The notes: generated by a model not told the origin, from the sequence alone. A stretch of 64,000 nucleotides of DNA from Psychrobacter sp. P2G3 (GCF_001593285.1 NZ_CP012529.1:2542001-2606000), one strand, 5' to 3'. Positions 19,485 through 29,216 are shown, counted from the first letter of the stretch. Numbers and translations: made by a program.

Positions 19485-21530
19485 TTAACGCTCTAAATGT
19501 AGATACTGCAAATGGCGCTCGTACTGATTTAAGATATCGACCAATACTTGCTCTTTAGAGTAGCCAACCAAGTCATACTCTTGCGAGCCATCACTTAAGA
19601 ATACCTCAGCACGATAATAGTACTCTGCGTGCTTGGTTGAGGTATTGAGCGTGAAATTAGGACGCTCAGCTTTAATCAAATTAACTTCATAAATAAAGTC
19701 ATCTTCATCACCATGTCCAACTCGTAATTTTAGACCATCTATTTGACCGCTACTCTCATCCATGCCTTCATCTATATCTTGCCCGATATGTGCAGGGTTA
19801 CGGATATCCAAAGACGTTTTTAGACCGCCAGCTTTAAGTTCATTTTCAACTTCAGTCATTGCAGGTCTGACCACATTTTGCAAAAACCGTTCAACTTGCG
19901 CATGTCCAGGGAAGCTAACAATACGTTGTAAACGCGCTTTCCAGCTCTTACCGCTATCAAGCACGTTTGCGGTGCCAACCGTACTGGCTTTGCGTTTATT
20001 GCCCTCTTCTTTTAATGACTTCCACATAGCCATCATATAGAGCACAAGGATAAGTGAGAAAGGCAAGCCGGCTATCACAGATACTGACTGTAATGACGCA
20101 AAGCCACCAGCGAACAGTAGACCCAAAGTAATCAAACCCGTTGCCGCTGCCCAAAACAGACGCAACCAAACTGGTGCGTCGGTATCATTGGTCATGCCTC
20201 TTGAGCTTAGATTCGCCAATACTAAAGCGCCTGAGTCAGCTGAAGTCACAAAGAATACTAGCCCGATAACCACGCCAGCGAACGACAAAACATCACTGTA
20301 AGGAAAATACTCAAACAAGGCAAACATGCCCATCGCTGCATCATTAACAGCAATTTCACCAAGCTCGGTTGCCCCATTGGCGACCAAGTCTATCGCTGAA
20401 TTGCCAAAGATAGAGAACCATGCAAAAATGAAACCAAGTGGGATAAACATCACGCCGAACACAAACTCACGCAGGGTACGACCACGGCTAATACGCGCGA
20501 TAAACAAGCCTACAAAAGGTGCCCAAGCGACCCACCATGCCCAGAAAAATATCGTCCAGCCTGATTTCCAATCGGCACCAGCAGTACCGTCATAGGCATA
20601 CACATCAAAGGTTTTATAAATAATGGTTTGGAAATATTGACCAATACTTTGGGTAAAGGTATTCAATAGATAAACCGTATTACCCATCACTAATATCGCG
20701 ATTAATAGCAATATCGAAGATAGCATGTTGAATTCGGATAAACGGCGTACGCCTTTTTCAACACCGGTCATCGCAGAGATAGCTGCGGCAGCAACCACGC
20801 CCACAATGATGAAAGTCTGTACCATTTTACTGGATTCAATACCAAAGACATGGGTCAATCCAGCATTGGCCTGTAATACCCCAATGCCTAAGCTGGTCGC
20901 AATACCCATCAGCGTACAGACGACGCCAAAGGTATCAATGCCATCACCCAGCCAGCCTTTAATTAAGCGCTCACCAAAGATAGGCGTCAGTGGTGAACGT
21001 AAGGCTAACGGCATGTTTTTACGATAAGCAAAGTACGCCAATGCCATCCCGATTAGCGCATAAATGCCCCAGCCATGTAGACCCCAATGTAAAAAAGTCT
21101 GCGCAAGTGCTTCACGCATGGCCGCCTCACTGGCAGGCTCGAGCCCCGTATGCGGCGTTAGATAATGCATCAACGGCTCAGACGCACCAAAGAACAATAA
21201 ATCAATGCCGATACCAGCAGAGAACAGCATCGCGGCCCACGCTAAAAAGGGAAACTGAGCTTTTTCATGATCTTGACCAAGCTTGATATCACCATACTTG
21301 GAGAAGCCAACAAATAATGCAAATATACTATAAGCGGCAACTACCAACATGTAATACCAGCCAAAACTCTCTGATACCCATGCCATACTTGAGCTTAATA
21401 ATGCCTCACTATAATCTGGAAACGCAATCGTCCAGATGATTAATAAAATAGAAATAATAGCTGAACCTAAAAAAACCGTCTTATTTAGAGTCAGGGGTTT
21501 CGTCGCATCTTTTGATGGCGAGCTGTACAT
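19485..21530 (-). CDS. betT: BCCT-family choline/betaine transporter BetT
   Basis: Osmolyte importer of 681 aa from the ATG at 21530, which has GAGGT just upstream; the TTG at 21542 overlaps this ribosome site. Twelve hydrophobic segments are followed by a cytoplasmic C-terminal domain of about 180 residues, as in E. coli BetT (677 aa), where the tail controls activity by osmolarity. BCCT signatures seen are GWGIYALIGMALAYFAYR (substrate site) and WTIFFWAWWVAWAPFVG with its aromatic box. It most likely takes up choline for BetA/BetB. A terminator separates it from betA, so it has its own promoter. Confidence 0.93.
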   Translation of the reverse strand: MYSSPSKDATKPLTLNKTVFLGSAIISILLIIWTIAFPDYSEALLSSSMAWVSESFGWYYMLVVAAYSIFALFVGFSKYGDIKLGQDHEKAQFPFLAWAAMLFSAGIGIDLLFFGASEPLMHYLTPHTGLEPASEAAMREALAQTFLHWGLHGWGIYALIGMALAYFAYRKNMPLALRSPLTPIFGERLIKGWLGDGIDTFGVVCTLMGIATSLGIGVLQANAGLTHVFGIESSKMVQTFIIVGVVAAAAISAMTGVEKGVRRLSEFNMLSSILLLIAILVMGNTVYLLNTFTQSIGQYFQTIIYKTFDVYAYDGTAGADWKSGWTIFFWAWWVAWAPFVGLFIARISRGRTLREFVFGVMFIPLGFIFAWFSIFGNSAIDLVANGATELGEIAVNDAAMGMFALFEYFPYSDVLSFAGVVIGLVFFVTSADSGALVLANLSSRGMTNDTDAPVWLRLFWAAATGLITLGLLFAGGFASLQSVSVIAGLPFSLILVLYMMAMWKSLKEEGNKRKASTVGTANVLDSGKSWKARLQRIVSFPGHAQVERFLQNVVRPAMTEVENELKAGGLKTSLDIRNPAHIGQDIDEGMDESSGQIDGLKLRVGHGDEDDFIYEVNLIKAERPNFTLNTSTKHAEYYYRAEVFLSDGSQEYDLVGYSKEQVLVDILNQYERHLQYLHLER

Positions 21531-21744
21531 AAAAGACCTCAATAGGTAAATTAAACAGGGTCTGATATTGCTTTGTCCGTCATAACCTTATGACTGATAA
21601 CCGCATGAAATATAAATAACCGCATGACGCACAAAGCAGTACCAATGAATAAAATTTGCTACCTTTAAACTGTTAGAAAAATAGCAAAGCAAACGATAAA
21701 CAGAGGCAGCTATAAAGGCTTCATCTGCTTAACATGAGCGCTGA

Positions 21745-21773
21745 TAAAAAAGACCTTTACTGTGAAAGGCCTT
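21745..21773 (-). terminator. terminator between betA and betT
   Basis: 9-bp stem with one mismatch (21750-21758 with 21765-21773) and a 6-nt loop, followed on the minus strand by TCTTTTTTATC. It lies about 50 bp after the betA stop, so betBA transcripts should mostly end here. Confidence 0.75.
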
Positions 21774-21825
21774 CTTACTTGAAATCGTCTTATATTATTT
21801 ATTATCCAATAGCTTATACAGTCGT

Positions 21826-23526
21826 TTATCCAACAGAGCTGTAATCGCGCATCGGCTCCGCTCTTAGCGGTGCGCCATTGGCGACATAATAATCTACCGT
21901 TGAGCGTGGCAGCTGCACACCGCGCATTTTATCAACGATTTTTTCGGCGAGCATAATCGTGGTCGCGTTAAGATTACCACTAATTATATTTGGCATGATA
22001 GACGCATCAACGACTCGCAAGCCACTAATACCGTGCACTAGCCCTTCTCCATTGACCACCGAATCATTACCTTCGCCCATTGGACAAGTACAAGAAGGAT
22101 GATAAGCCGTCTCACTGTGGTTACGTACATATTCATCCAACTGAGCATCGGTCACCAAATCATCGGTCGGCGCAATAGCACGTCCACGATAAGGATCAAG
22201 CGCTGGCTGATGCATAATCTCACGAGTGATACGCATCGCAGCGCGGAACTCTTGCCAGTCCTGATCATGAGACATATAGTTAAATAAGATACTTGGATGC
22301 GCGCTTGGATCTTTCGAGGTCAGCTTGACGCGGCCACGACTTGGAGAGCGCAATGAACCTACGTGTGCTTGGAAACTATGAGAGTTCACTGCACTGCGGC
22401 CATCGTAACGCACCGCTAACGGTAAGAAATGATACTGAATATTAGGATGCGTAAATTTCTCATCGGTACGGATAAAGCCGCCGCCTTCGAATTGATTAGA
22501 CGCGCCAAGACCAGTACCCATAAACAACCATTCAGCACCAATCGCGGGCTTATTCCACCATTTATTGGCAGGCGCAATTGAGACTGGTAGCTTACATTCG
22601 TACTGCATATACAGCTCTAAATGGTCTTGTAGATTATTACCGACACCCGGCAAATCTAAAACCTCAGTCACGCCTACATCTTTAAGCCATTGGCCAGGTC
22701 CAATGCCAGAGCGCTGCAATAGTTGCGGTGTGGCAATCGCGCCCGATGAAACAATCACTTCACGAGATGCGTAAAAATTTTTAGTTTGACCTTGATGTTC
22801 TACTTTAACGCCTACGGCACGTTTGCCATCAAAGAGAATCACATCAGTCAATGCGCCAGTCAAAATGGTGATATTGCTACGCGGTTTGGCACGGTCAAGA
22901 TAACCACGCGCCGTTGATGCGCGGCGACCATTAGGTGTCACAAAGCGATCCATTGGCCCAAATCCTTCTTGCTGATAGCCATTTAGGTCATCTGTGCTTG
23001 GATAGCCAGCTTGCACGCCCGCTTCAATCATCGCTTCAAACAGCGGATTGACTCCAGGCTTTGAAGTGGTCATCTCAACCGGACCACCCACGCCATGATA
23101 ATCGTTTTCGCCAGCGTCGCAGTTTTCTAGCTTTTTAAAGTAAGGCAGACAGTCTGAATAAGTCCAATCTTCTAAGCCTTTGATTTTCGCCCAATCGTCA
23201 AAATCGAGCGCATTGCCACGGATATAGCACATACCGTTAATCAACGATGAGCCACCAAGCCCTTTACCGCGACCGCAGTCCATCACGCGATTATTCATAT
23301 TCGGCTCGGGATCGGTTTTGTATCCCCAGTTATAAGTCGTCCCTTGCAACGGCATGGCGAGCGCCGCTGGCATCTGGGTGCGAAAGTCTAAGCGATGGTC
23401 TGGACGACCAGCTTCTAACAGCAACACCTTAATGTTGGCATCTTCCGTCAAACGCGTAGCCAGCACATTTCCTGCTGAGCCTGCGCCAACAATGATGTAG
23501 TCATACTCAGGTGTGGTTGTTGTCAT
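21826..23526 (-). CDS. betA: choline dehydrogenase BetA
   Basis: GMC-family flavoenzyme that oxidises choline to betaine aldehyde at the membrane. The ATG at 23526 (566 aa) has GGAG 9 nt upstream; the ATG at 23538 overlaps it. The FAD-binding motif is [18 protein letters not shown] at the N-terminus. GMC signatures are [20 protein letters not shown] and [17 protein letters not shown]. The C-terminal catalytic His lies in [11 protein letters not shown]; BetA often has HPSGTC here, so Gly is replaced by Cys. It is downstream of betB with a 14-bp hairpin in the gap. Confidence 0.95.
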   Translation of the reverse strand: MTTTTPEYDYIIVGAGSAGNVLATRLTEDANIKVLLLEAGRPDHRLDFRTQMPAALAMPLQGTTYNWGYKTDPEPNMNNRVMDCGRGKGLGGSSLINGMCYIRGNALDFDDWAKIKGLEDWTYSDCLPYFKKLENCDAGENDYHGVGGPVEMTTSKPGVNPLFEAMIEAGVQAGYPSTDDLNGYQQEGFGPMDRFVTPNGRRASTARGYLDRAKPRSNITILTGALTDVILFDGKRAVGVKVEHQGQTKNFYASREVIVSSGAIATPQLLQRSGIGPGQWLKDVGVTEVLDLPGVGNNLQDHLELYMQYECKLPVSIAPANKWWNKPAIGAEWLFMGTGLGASNQFEGGGFIRTDEKFTHPNIQYHFLPLAVRYDGRSAVNSHSFQAHVGSLRSPSRGRVKLTSKDPSAHPSILFNYMSHDQDWQEFRAAMRITREIMHQPALDPYRGRAIAPTDDLVTDAQLDEYVRNHSETAYHPSCTCPMGEGNDSVVNGEGLVHGISGLRVVDASIMPNIISGNLNATTIMLAEKIVDKMRGVQLPRSTVDYYVANGAPLRAEPMRDYSSVG

Positions 23527-23562
23527 AAAATGCTCCATAATATTGAAAATAAATCATTTAAT

Positions 23563-23618
23563 ATCAGTAAGATTGAATCAAAAGGACAAATTAGCCCAAA
23601 TGAATCAATCTTACTGAT
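23563..23618. promoter_or_regulatory. long-stem hairpin between betB and betA
   Basis: Perfect 14-bp inverted repeat (ATCAGTAAGATTGA at 23563-23576, complement at 23605-23618) with a 28-nt loop, located in the 116-bp betB-betA gap. No T-run follows on the minus strand, so it looks more like an mRNA-processing or stability element, or a binding site, than a terminator. Confidence 0.6.
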
Positions 23619-23642
23619 TAAGAATCTTCTCAATACAAATTA

Positions 23643-25157
23643 TTAAAATACAGACTCAAACGCGCCCAACTCTACTTGAATAGATTTGGTCTGTGTATAG
23701 TGCTCAAGAGCTTCAATGCCATTCTCACGGCCAATACCCGAATGCTTATAACCACCAACTGGCATTTGCGCAGGTGATTCACCCCAAGTATTTAGCCAGC
23801 AAATACCGGCTTCAATCTGACCGATCACTCGATGTGCGCGAGTCAAATCAGCGGTTACCACCCCTGCTGCCAAGCCGTACTCGGTATCATTGGCACGGCG
23901 AATGACTTCTTCTTCGGTCTCATAAGTCAATATCGACATCACTGGGCCAAAGATTTCCTCACGTACGATAGTCATATCATCGCTGCAATCCGTAAACACA
24001 GTCGGTGCGACAAACGCGCCATTGGCAAGTTCGCCTGACGTGATACGTTCGCCGCCAGTCAATAGACGCGCGCCACCCTTTTTACCTTGCTCGATATAGC
24101 CAAGCACTCTTTCCATATGCGTAAAGCTGACCATTGGACCCATATTGATATTCTCATCCATTGGATCGCCAAGCTTAATACGCTCAACACGCGTTAAAAT
24201 AGCCTCTTCAAATTTGGTTTGTAACGCTTTAGGAATAAACACGCGCGTGCCATTGGTACAGACCTGACCACTGCTATAGAAGTTCGCCATCATCGCGATG
24301 TCAGCAGCGGTATCGATATCGGCATCATCAAATATGATTAATGGCGACTTACCACCAAGCTCTAAGGTCACATCTTTAAGAGACGATGATGCCGCGCTCG
24401 ACATGACTTTTTTACCAGTCGGCACACCGCCAGTAAACGATACTTTGGCAATATCAGGATGCTGGGTTAATGCTTCGCCAACTTCGTAATTACCTTGCAC
24501 GACGTTAAAGACGCCATCTGGTAAGCCCGCTTCGGTAAATATTTCCGCCAGTTTTAGGGCGGTTAATGGTGTAACTTCTGATGGTTTAAAAATCATCGCA
24601 TTACCAGCGGCTAATGCTGGTGCAGCCTTCCACATCGCGATTTGAATCGGATAATTCCACGCGCCAATTCCGGCGACCACGCCAAGTGGCTCCTGACGGG
24701 TATAGACAAAGCTGGTATCACGCAGCGGAATCTGACGACCTTCAATCATCGGTGCAAGACCTGCATAATACTCAATGACATCGGCACCAGTGACGATATC
24801 GACATATTTGGTCTCAGAGTAAGCTTTACCTGTGTCTTTGGTCTCAAGTAACGCCAGCACATCATTGCGTTCGCGCAGTATGGCTACTGCGTTTAATAGA
24901 ATACGACTACGTTCAACTGGCGTCATCGCTGCCCAAACTTTTTGACCTTTTTGCGCCGCAATAACGGCTTCATTAATCTGCTCAGCAGTCGTTTGCTGAA
25001 TGGTTGCCAGCACTTTACCCGTCGCTGGATTAATATCTTCAAAAGTAGTTAACGAGTCATCGACAGCCAGATAACGACCATTAATATAGGCGGTTTGTAC
25101 TTGTTCTAAATCGATAATGTCTGTTAAGTTATTTAGGTTTGTCTTTGAATCTGTCAT
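23643..25157 (-). CDS. betB: betaine aldehyde dehydrogenase BetB
   Basis: NAD(P)-dependent dehydrogenase that converts betaine aldehyde to glycine betaine (504 aa). The Rossmann signature [11 protein letters not shown], the catalytic Glu in [10 protein letters not shown] and the catalytic Cys in [12 protein letters not shown] are present, plus [15 protein letters not shown] near the C-terminus. AGGAGAA lies just before the ATG. Upstream, only 89 bp separate the start from an IS copy, so the original promoter region has probably been displaced. No canonical BetI regulator is next to it. Confidence 0.96.
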   Translation of the reverse strand: MTDSKTNLNNLTDIIDLEQVQTAYINGRYLAVDDSLTTFEDINPATGKVLATIQQTTAEQINEAVIAAQKGQKVWAAMTPVERSRILLNAVAILRERNDVLALLETKDTGKAYSETKYVDIVTGADVIEYYAGLAPMIEGRQIPLRDTSFVYTRQEPLGVVAGIGAWNYPIQIAMWKAAPALAAGNAMIFKPSEVTPLTALKLAEIFTEAGLPDGVFNVVQGNYEVGEALTQHPDIAKVSFTGGVPTGKKVMSSAASSSLKDVTLELGGKSPLIIFDDADIDTAADIAMMANFYSSGQVCTNGTRVFIPKALQTKFEEAILTRVERIKLGDPMDENINMGPMVSFTHMERVLGYIEQGKKGGARLLTGGERITSGELANGAFVAPTVFTDCSDDMTIVREEIFGPVMSILTYETEEEVIRRANDTEYGLAAGVVTADLTRAHRVIGQIEAGICWLNTWGESPAQMPVGGYKHSGIGRENGIEALEHYTQTKSIQVELGAFESVF

Positions 25158-25246
25158 GAGTTCTCCTGTCGACGATTGGCAAAAGCTTTGTAAAAAAGTT
25201 AATACCGAATAATTTCGTCATTGTTTAAGTTTTAAAAAATAAAATT

Positions 25247-25954
25247 GGGGCTGTCCTAGATAACTAGTTCAGTTCCTTTTTAACCCATTGTTTTAGCTGA
25301 CGTAATTGACGTTTCGGATCACTGTAGTTAAAACGCCACTCACATTCCTTTAAAAACAGATGGAAATGCTCTTTTGGGATGCCATTATATTTACGCATAT
25401 GACGCTTTGCTTGACTCCAAAAGTTCTCTATTCCGTTAATATGATTACTGTCTTGTACAAACTCTTTTGAATGGTTAATGCGGTAATGGGTAAACTCACT
25501 GACATCAAGTGCGTTGTAACTTCTAAAGGAGTCTGTGTAAACGATACTATCAGGCTTTACTTTCTCTCTTATAATAGGGATTAAGGTATCAGCTCTGGCA
25601 TTAGGGATGATACAAGCATAGACGCTACCATTGCGCTTAAGCAGTCCAAAAACAGGAACTTTGTTACCAGCACCGCGACCACGTTTGCCTTTGCGTCTGC
25701 CGCCAAAGTAGCTCTCATCAACTTCTATTTCGCCTTCTAGAAGGCCAGGTTCCTGACTATTTTCATAAATCAGTAGTCTTAGCCTGTGAAAGTAATAGCT
25801 GGCTGTTGTTTTATTAACACCCACTAAGCTTGCTGCTGTTCTTGCGGTAGAACCGGCAACAAATAGTTCGATAAGCTTAGTTTGTTTGTACCAACTTAAT
25901 CTACTCTTTCTCATATGACTATCCTAGATTATTTTACTTATCTAGGACAGCCCC
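25247..25954 (-). mobile_element. IS1595-family (IS1016-type) insertion sequence, copy 1
   Basis: 708-bp element with 17-bp perfect terminal inverted repeats beginning GGGGCTGTCC. It is flanked by an 8-bp target duplication, ATAAAATT, on both sides (25239-25246 and 25955-25962). It carries one transposase. It is placed between betB and the TetR gene, with the transposase read in the same direction as betB. The intact ends and target duplication point to a recent insertion. Confidence 0.95.
25264..25914 (-). CDS. IS1595-family transposase (copy 1)
   Basis: 216-aa DDE-type transposase of the ISXO2-like fold. An N-terminal helix-turn-helix (TARTAASLVGVNKTTASYYFHRL) is quoted in part as LVGVNKTTASYYF. 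Catalytic acids sit in EVDESYFGGRRKG, VYTDSFRSYN and HINGIENFWS. There is no N-terminal zinc ribbon, which fits the short IS1016 group. The protein is identical to the second copy at 51132-51782. Confidence 0.95.
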   Translation of the reverse strand: MRKSRLSWYKQTKLIELFVAGSTARTAASLVGVNKTTASYYFHRLRLLIYENSQEPGLLEGEIEVDESYFGGRRKGKRGRGAGNKVPVFGLLKRNGSVYACIIPNARADTLIPIIREKVKPDSIVYTDSFRSYNALDVSEFTHYRINHSKEFVQDSNHINGIENFWSQAKRHMRKYNGIPKEHFHLFLKECEWRFNYSDPKRQLRQLKQWVKKELN

Positions 25955-26014
25955 ATAAAATTTTATATGGTTCTTTCTTAAGGTTTCTTTCTTGAGTTAT
26001 TTGAGAGCGGCGTT

Positions 26015-26587
26015 TTAATCATTCTCAGGTTGCGTCATTTTTATCAAACGCGCGCGTAATGATTTTTTGTCCGATATATTAATTCCTGAAAAATCAGAGA
26101 GCCAAATCCCATCAGCGACCAAACGCACCATGCATAGCGTTTCGGTATTATCGGTTGCTTTATGCTTTTCCAATTGCTCATTCGACCACGCAGCCCACAA
26201 CTCACGCAGCTCGCTATCACCTAGCATCAACACATATAAAGTGGCTTGATTATCAAACTCTTCCTGCCCTTTTTCGCCTAAGCTAATCGTGGCATCGATA
26301 TAAGCGCGGGTAAAAGAGCCATAACGCACAGGGTCTCTCGCCATAGCTTGATTCACTTCTGCCTCAAACTTGGCCATGGCGTCATGAAAAACTTCAAGGA
26401 TGAGCGCATTCTTAGTGGTAAAGTGATGCATCACGCCACCTTTGGTCACCCCGACCGCATCAGCAACGGCTTGAAAGGTCACTTTAGATAGCCCTTGCTC
26501 TAATGTGATTCGTGCTGCCTGATCTAGCAGCGCACGACGGACTACTTCTGGCTGTTTTTTACGTTTATAAGCGTTTTCTGTTTCCAT
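26015..26587 (-). CDS. TetR/AcrR-family regulator, co-operonic with SMR pump
   Basis: 190-aa repressor with an N-terminal helix-turn-helix (VTFQAVADAVGVTKGGVMHHF) that matches TetR (quoted in part: AVADAVGVTKGGVMHHF). The remainder is the helical ligand-binding domain. It starts 1 nt after the SMR transporter stop, so the two are one operon, and the likely role is drug- or quaternary-amine-responsive repression of the pump. Although it lies near the bet genes, its sequence does not resemble BetI (which has RRRQLIDAT...GVSTGIISHYF), so the name BetI is not used. A candidate operator lies before the operon. Confidence 0.85.
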   Translation of the reverse strand: METENAYKRKKQPEVVRRALLDQAARITLEQGLSKVTFQAVADAVGVTKGGVMHHFTTKNALILEVFHDAMAKFEAEVNQAMARDPVRYGSFTRAYIDATISLGEKGQEEFDNQATLYVLMLGDSELRELWAAWSNEQLEKHKATDNTETLCMVRLVADGIWLSDFSGINISDKKSLRARLIKMTQPEND

Positions 26588-26588
26588 A

Positions 26589-26933
26589 TCAGTGCACCAC
26601 AGAATTAGACAGTAAGTTCATTACAATGACACCGCCAACAATCATAGCAATGCCCACCACCGCTGCTGTATCAAGGCTTTGCTTAAATAACACGATGCCA
26701 ACGAGCGAGGTCAAAACGATGCCCAGTCCACCCCACAATGCATAAGCAATACCAAGCGGTATGGTCTTGATGGTTTGGGTCAACAAATAAAATGAGATGG
26801 CATAAAGCACGCCCATAATCAGGGTCGGCACCAAACGCGTAAACTGCTCTGACTTTACTAAAAAGGTCGTGCCAATCACTTCACAAATGATGGCAATGGC
26901 TAGGTAACCGTAGGCAATAGCGATAGGACTCAT
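26589..26933 (-). CDS. SMR-family multidrug/quaternary ammonium transporter (EmrE/QacE-like)
   Basis: 114-aa protein with four membrane helices. The essential proton- and drug-binding Glu of the family is Glu18 (IAIICEVIGTTFL), and the helix 3 signature AYALWGGLGIVLTS matches EmrE (AYAIWSGVGIV). Such dimeric antiporters exchange protons for cationic drugs, and E. coli EmrE has been reported to export betaine and choline. Its placement beside choline-to-betaine genes is therefore suggestive. It is first in an operon with the TetR gene. Confidence 0.92.
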   Translation of the reverse strand: MSPIAIAYGYLAIAIICEVIGTTFLVKSEQFTRLVPTLIMGVLYAISFYLLTQTIKTIPLGIAYALWGGLGIVLTSLVGIVLFKQSLDTAAVVGIAMIVGGVIVMNLLSNSVVH

Positions 26934-26951
26934 ATTTAGGATACCTGTTCA

Positions 26952-26973
26952 AATCAAGCATATCTTCTTGATT
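26952..26973. promoter_or_regulatory. candidate operator for the TetR regulator
   Basis: Perfect inverted repeat AATCAAG, 8-bp spacer, CTTGATT, ending 19 bp before the SMR start codon. Its 22-bp length and position fit a TetR-family operator overlapping the promoter or leader of the smr-tetR operon. The rest of the 349-bp gap to the divergent hemerythrin gene shows nothing else clear. Confidence 0.6.
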
Positions 26974-27282
26974 AAGCATGAGTTAGTAAGAATAAACTGA
27001 TGAACTACACAGTAAAGAAACCATACGGTCGGTATTGTATAGAAATATTCTAGCAATGTGAAGGGCTGGTTTGTATCCTTACCATTTATAGATAGTCAAA
27101 TGCATCAACTTAACATCTCGTCTCTAATAAGAGCCAGATTAGTATATAGTTGGATATAGGATTGAATATATAATTAAATATAAAGTACGTTGCGCAAAAA
27201 TGATGAATGAGAATCTTTCGATTTGTTTAGGATTAATGATTAATAACTAATGATCAACAACCAATGATTAAGGTATCTAACT

Positions 27283-27762
27283 ATGAAACGTACCAATCAA
27301 CTACAGCCCCTATCACGTCAACATCACCTCGGTCTACATATAGGACGCCACGCCAAAGAATGCGCTGATAATCCTGAGCAGATCGCTGAACATTGGCAAG
27401 CGCTGTCCTCTTATATGAGCGATATGCGTCATCATTTCCAAATTGAAGATAATCTAATCGTTGCAGCTTTACTACCTCATCAATCTACTCAGCCTAAGGT
27501 CGCATCCGTACTCGATACATTGACTACGCAGCATAAACTGTTGCATGAACTAACAGCAGACATAGAAGCATCTGAAGAAAATAAAAGTGATACCGTCACT
27601 GTGCAGCAAGTTAGACAACTTGCTAACCTGCTATATGACCATGTGCGTTTTGAAGAACGTGAGCTCTTCCCTGTCGTTGAAAAATATCTAACAGAGGATG
27701 AGTTGGATGTGATTTATGAGGCGAGTCCAGACAGTATTAAGCGCTCAAATGAAAGTCGCTAA
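27283..27762 (+). CDS. hemerythrin HHE domain protein
   Basis: 159-aa soluble protein with the His/Glu pattern of a hemerythrin-like four-helix bundle: HHLGLHIGRH, HHFQIEDNLI, HKLLHE and DHVRFEERELFP. These residues would hold a diiron site that binds oxygen, nitric oxide or peroxide. It is not the larger Cys-containing RIC/YtfE type. Its place at the edge of the nitrate/NO island suggests a role in oxygen or NO handling, but this is inference. It converges with modB. Confidence 0.85.
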   Translation: MKRTNQLQPLSRQHHLGLHIGRHAKECADNPEQIAEHWQALSSYMSDMRHHFQIEDNLIVAALLPHQSTQPKVASVLDTLTTQHKLLHELTADIEASEENKSDTVTVQQVRQLANLLYDHVRFEERELFPVVEKYLTEDELDVIYEASPDSIKRSNESR

Positions 27763-27794
27763 ATCGAATAGTGATTAGGTTGTAAAAGCAATTC

Positions 27795-27833
27795 ATCAAC
27801 GCTGATTCAAACTTGTGATCAACGCTGATTCAA
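27795..27833. repeat. 16-bp direct repeat at the modB 3' end
   Basis: ATCAACGCTGATTCAA occurs at 27795-27810 and again at 27818-27833 (23-bp period). The second copy encodes the last residues of ModB and its stop codon. This looks like a small local tandem duplication. Confidence 0.8.
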
Positions 27834-28517
27834 CCTATTCACACTGGCAATCAGCGCCACCATAATCATGCCTACAACGATAAGAATACCTGACATCAGG
27901 TGCGCCGCTTCGTAATTGAGCGCTTCGACTTGCTCGTAGATTGCGATGGATACCACTTTGGTCTCGCCGGAGATACCGCCGCCTATCATGAGCACTACCC
28001 CAAATTCGCCAATAGTATGAGCAAAGCTAATGAGGCTGCCAAGAATAATACCCACCTTTGCTTGTGGTAGGGCGACTCTAACAAAACGTCTTAGACGGCT
28101 GGGCTCTAATAAGTGCGCCATCTCCATCACGCTTTGCGGTATGCGTAAAAATTGGGCATAGACAGGTTGGATATAGAAGGGTAAGGAATAAATAATGGAG
28201 CCGATGACTAGACCTTCAAAGGTAAATATTAAGGGGCTGATGTGGTGTTCGCTCAGCCATTTACCAATACCCATGCTAGGGCTTAGCAGGAGTAATAAGT
28301 AAAAACCAATGACGGTAGGGGGTAATACGAGTGGCATGGCGATAATGCCCATAAGTATAACTTTAAGACGTGCAATCATTTGCCCACGACTCGGCTTAGC
28401 GAGCCAATAAGCCACAGGTGTGGCAAAGAGTAATAGACATAAGGTGGTGACAGCAGCAAGTTTGATGCTGACTAAGAACGGACTGAGCATGTCTGACATT
28501 AGGGATGGGGCTATCAT
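27819..28517 (-). CDS. modB: molybdate ABC transporter permease ModB
   Basis: 232-aa inner-membrane permease with about five hydrophobic helices. The family features are MPLVLPPTVIGFYLL, the coupling-loop segment LRRFVRVALPQAKVGIILGSLISFAHTIGEFGVVLMIGG (quoted in part: LPQAKVGIILGS and AHTIGEFGVVLMIGG) and KVVSIAIYEQVEAL. It should import molybdate for the cofactor made by the adjacent moa genes. Neither modA nor modC is adjacent or elsewhere in the window, which is unusual. It follows moaE by 73 bp in the same direction. Confidence 0.92.
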   Translation of the reverse strand: MIAPSLMSDMLSPFLVSIKLAAVTTLCLLLFATPVAYWLAKPSRGQMIARLKVILMGIIAMPLVLPPTVIGFYLLLLLSPSMGIGKWLSEHHISPLIFTFEGLVIGSIIYSLPFYIQPVYAQFLRIPQSVMEMAHLLEPSRLRRFVRVALPQAKVGIILGSLISFAHTIGEFGVVLMIGGGISGETKVVSIAIYEQVEALNYEAAHLMSGILIVVGMIMVALIASVNRLNQR

Positions 28518-28590
28518 GATGTCATTGCTCGTTGCCGTTGGTTAGTTAGAATTAGATTATGTTCACCAGTTTATCATTGATCAATTTTGC

Positions 28591-29082
28591 CTACCCATTA
28601 TTACTCAGCCACTTAGAAGAGTCATCCTCATAATATTCCTGCTTCCACACTGGGATGTCCGCTTTGATGGTGTCGAGTATCCATCGGCAAGCGTCAAAAG
28701 CTGGATAACGATGCGCAGAAACAACCCCCACCCATACCGCCACATCGCCTATCTCTAATGCGCCAATACGATGAATAGCAATAGCATGGGTAATCTCAAA
28801 ACGCTGTTTGGCCTCTTCGATAATAGCTCGGCCTTGATTGAGCGCTAAGTCTTCATAACCATAATAAGTTAAGCGCTCAACACTGGTGGCATTATTATGA
28901 TTGCGGACGCGACCTTCAAAGCATACAAAAGCACCGCAACTATCATTATCAAGGGTATTTTTAAGTCTGTCTTCATCGATAGCAATATCTAATAAAGCAA
29001 AGCCATCACGTTCAGCTAATTGGTATACTTCATCGACGCTACGCTTAATGGTCATTGAGTGGCTATGGACGTTGTCTGTCAT
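28591..29082 (-). CDS. moaE: molybdopterin synthase catalytic subunit MoaE
   Basis: Large subunit (163 aa) of molybdopterin synthase, which adds two sulfurs to precursor Z using MoaD thiocarboxylate. Family features are GAFVCFEGRVRNHN, ERLTYYGYEDLA (YE.Y.) , IAIHRIGALEIGDVAVWVGV and the Lys-containing C-terminal part DTIKADIPVWKQEYYED. The N-terminus is about 15 residues longer than in E. coli. The 179-bp gap to moaD contains a family A repeat. Confidence 0.95.
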   Translation of the reverse strand: MTDNVHSHSMTIKRSVDEVYQLAERDGFALLDIAIDEDRLKNTLDNDSCGAFVCFEGRVRNHNNATSVERLTYYGYEDLALNQGRAIIEEAKQRFEITHAIAIHRIGALEIGDVAVWVGVVSAHRYPAFDACRWILDTIKADIPVWKQEYYEDDSSKWLSNNG

Positions 29083-29138
29083 GTGGTATCTCTATAAGTT
29101 ATAGTCAGCTGAAAATAAAACTGTTATTTAAATTCAAA

Positions 29139-29216
29139 AGCGCTACTGGAATGGATTTTGCGCCGCCTCTGTCGGCGTAGGCACAGCACGCAAGTAAAAT
29201 TTATACCAGTAGCGCT
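29139..29216. repeat. palindromic intergenic repeat, family A copy 3
   Basis: Outer arms AGCGCTACTGG and CCAGTAGCGCT are perfect inverted repeats. The inner core GCCTCTGTCGGCGTAGGCACAGCACGCAAG is quoted here only as GCCTCTGTCGGCG...GCACAGC. It lies between moaD and moaE, inside the moa transcription unit. Confidence 0.82.

Noticed and set aside
26015..26587. Naming the TetR gene betI because of its place next to bet genes
   Set aside because: Its sequence differs from BetI in the helix-turn-helix and beyond, and it is 1 nt from the SMR gene, so it is more likely the pump's own repressor.
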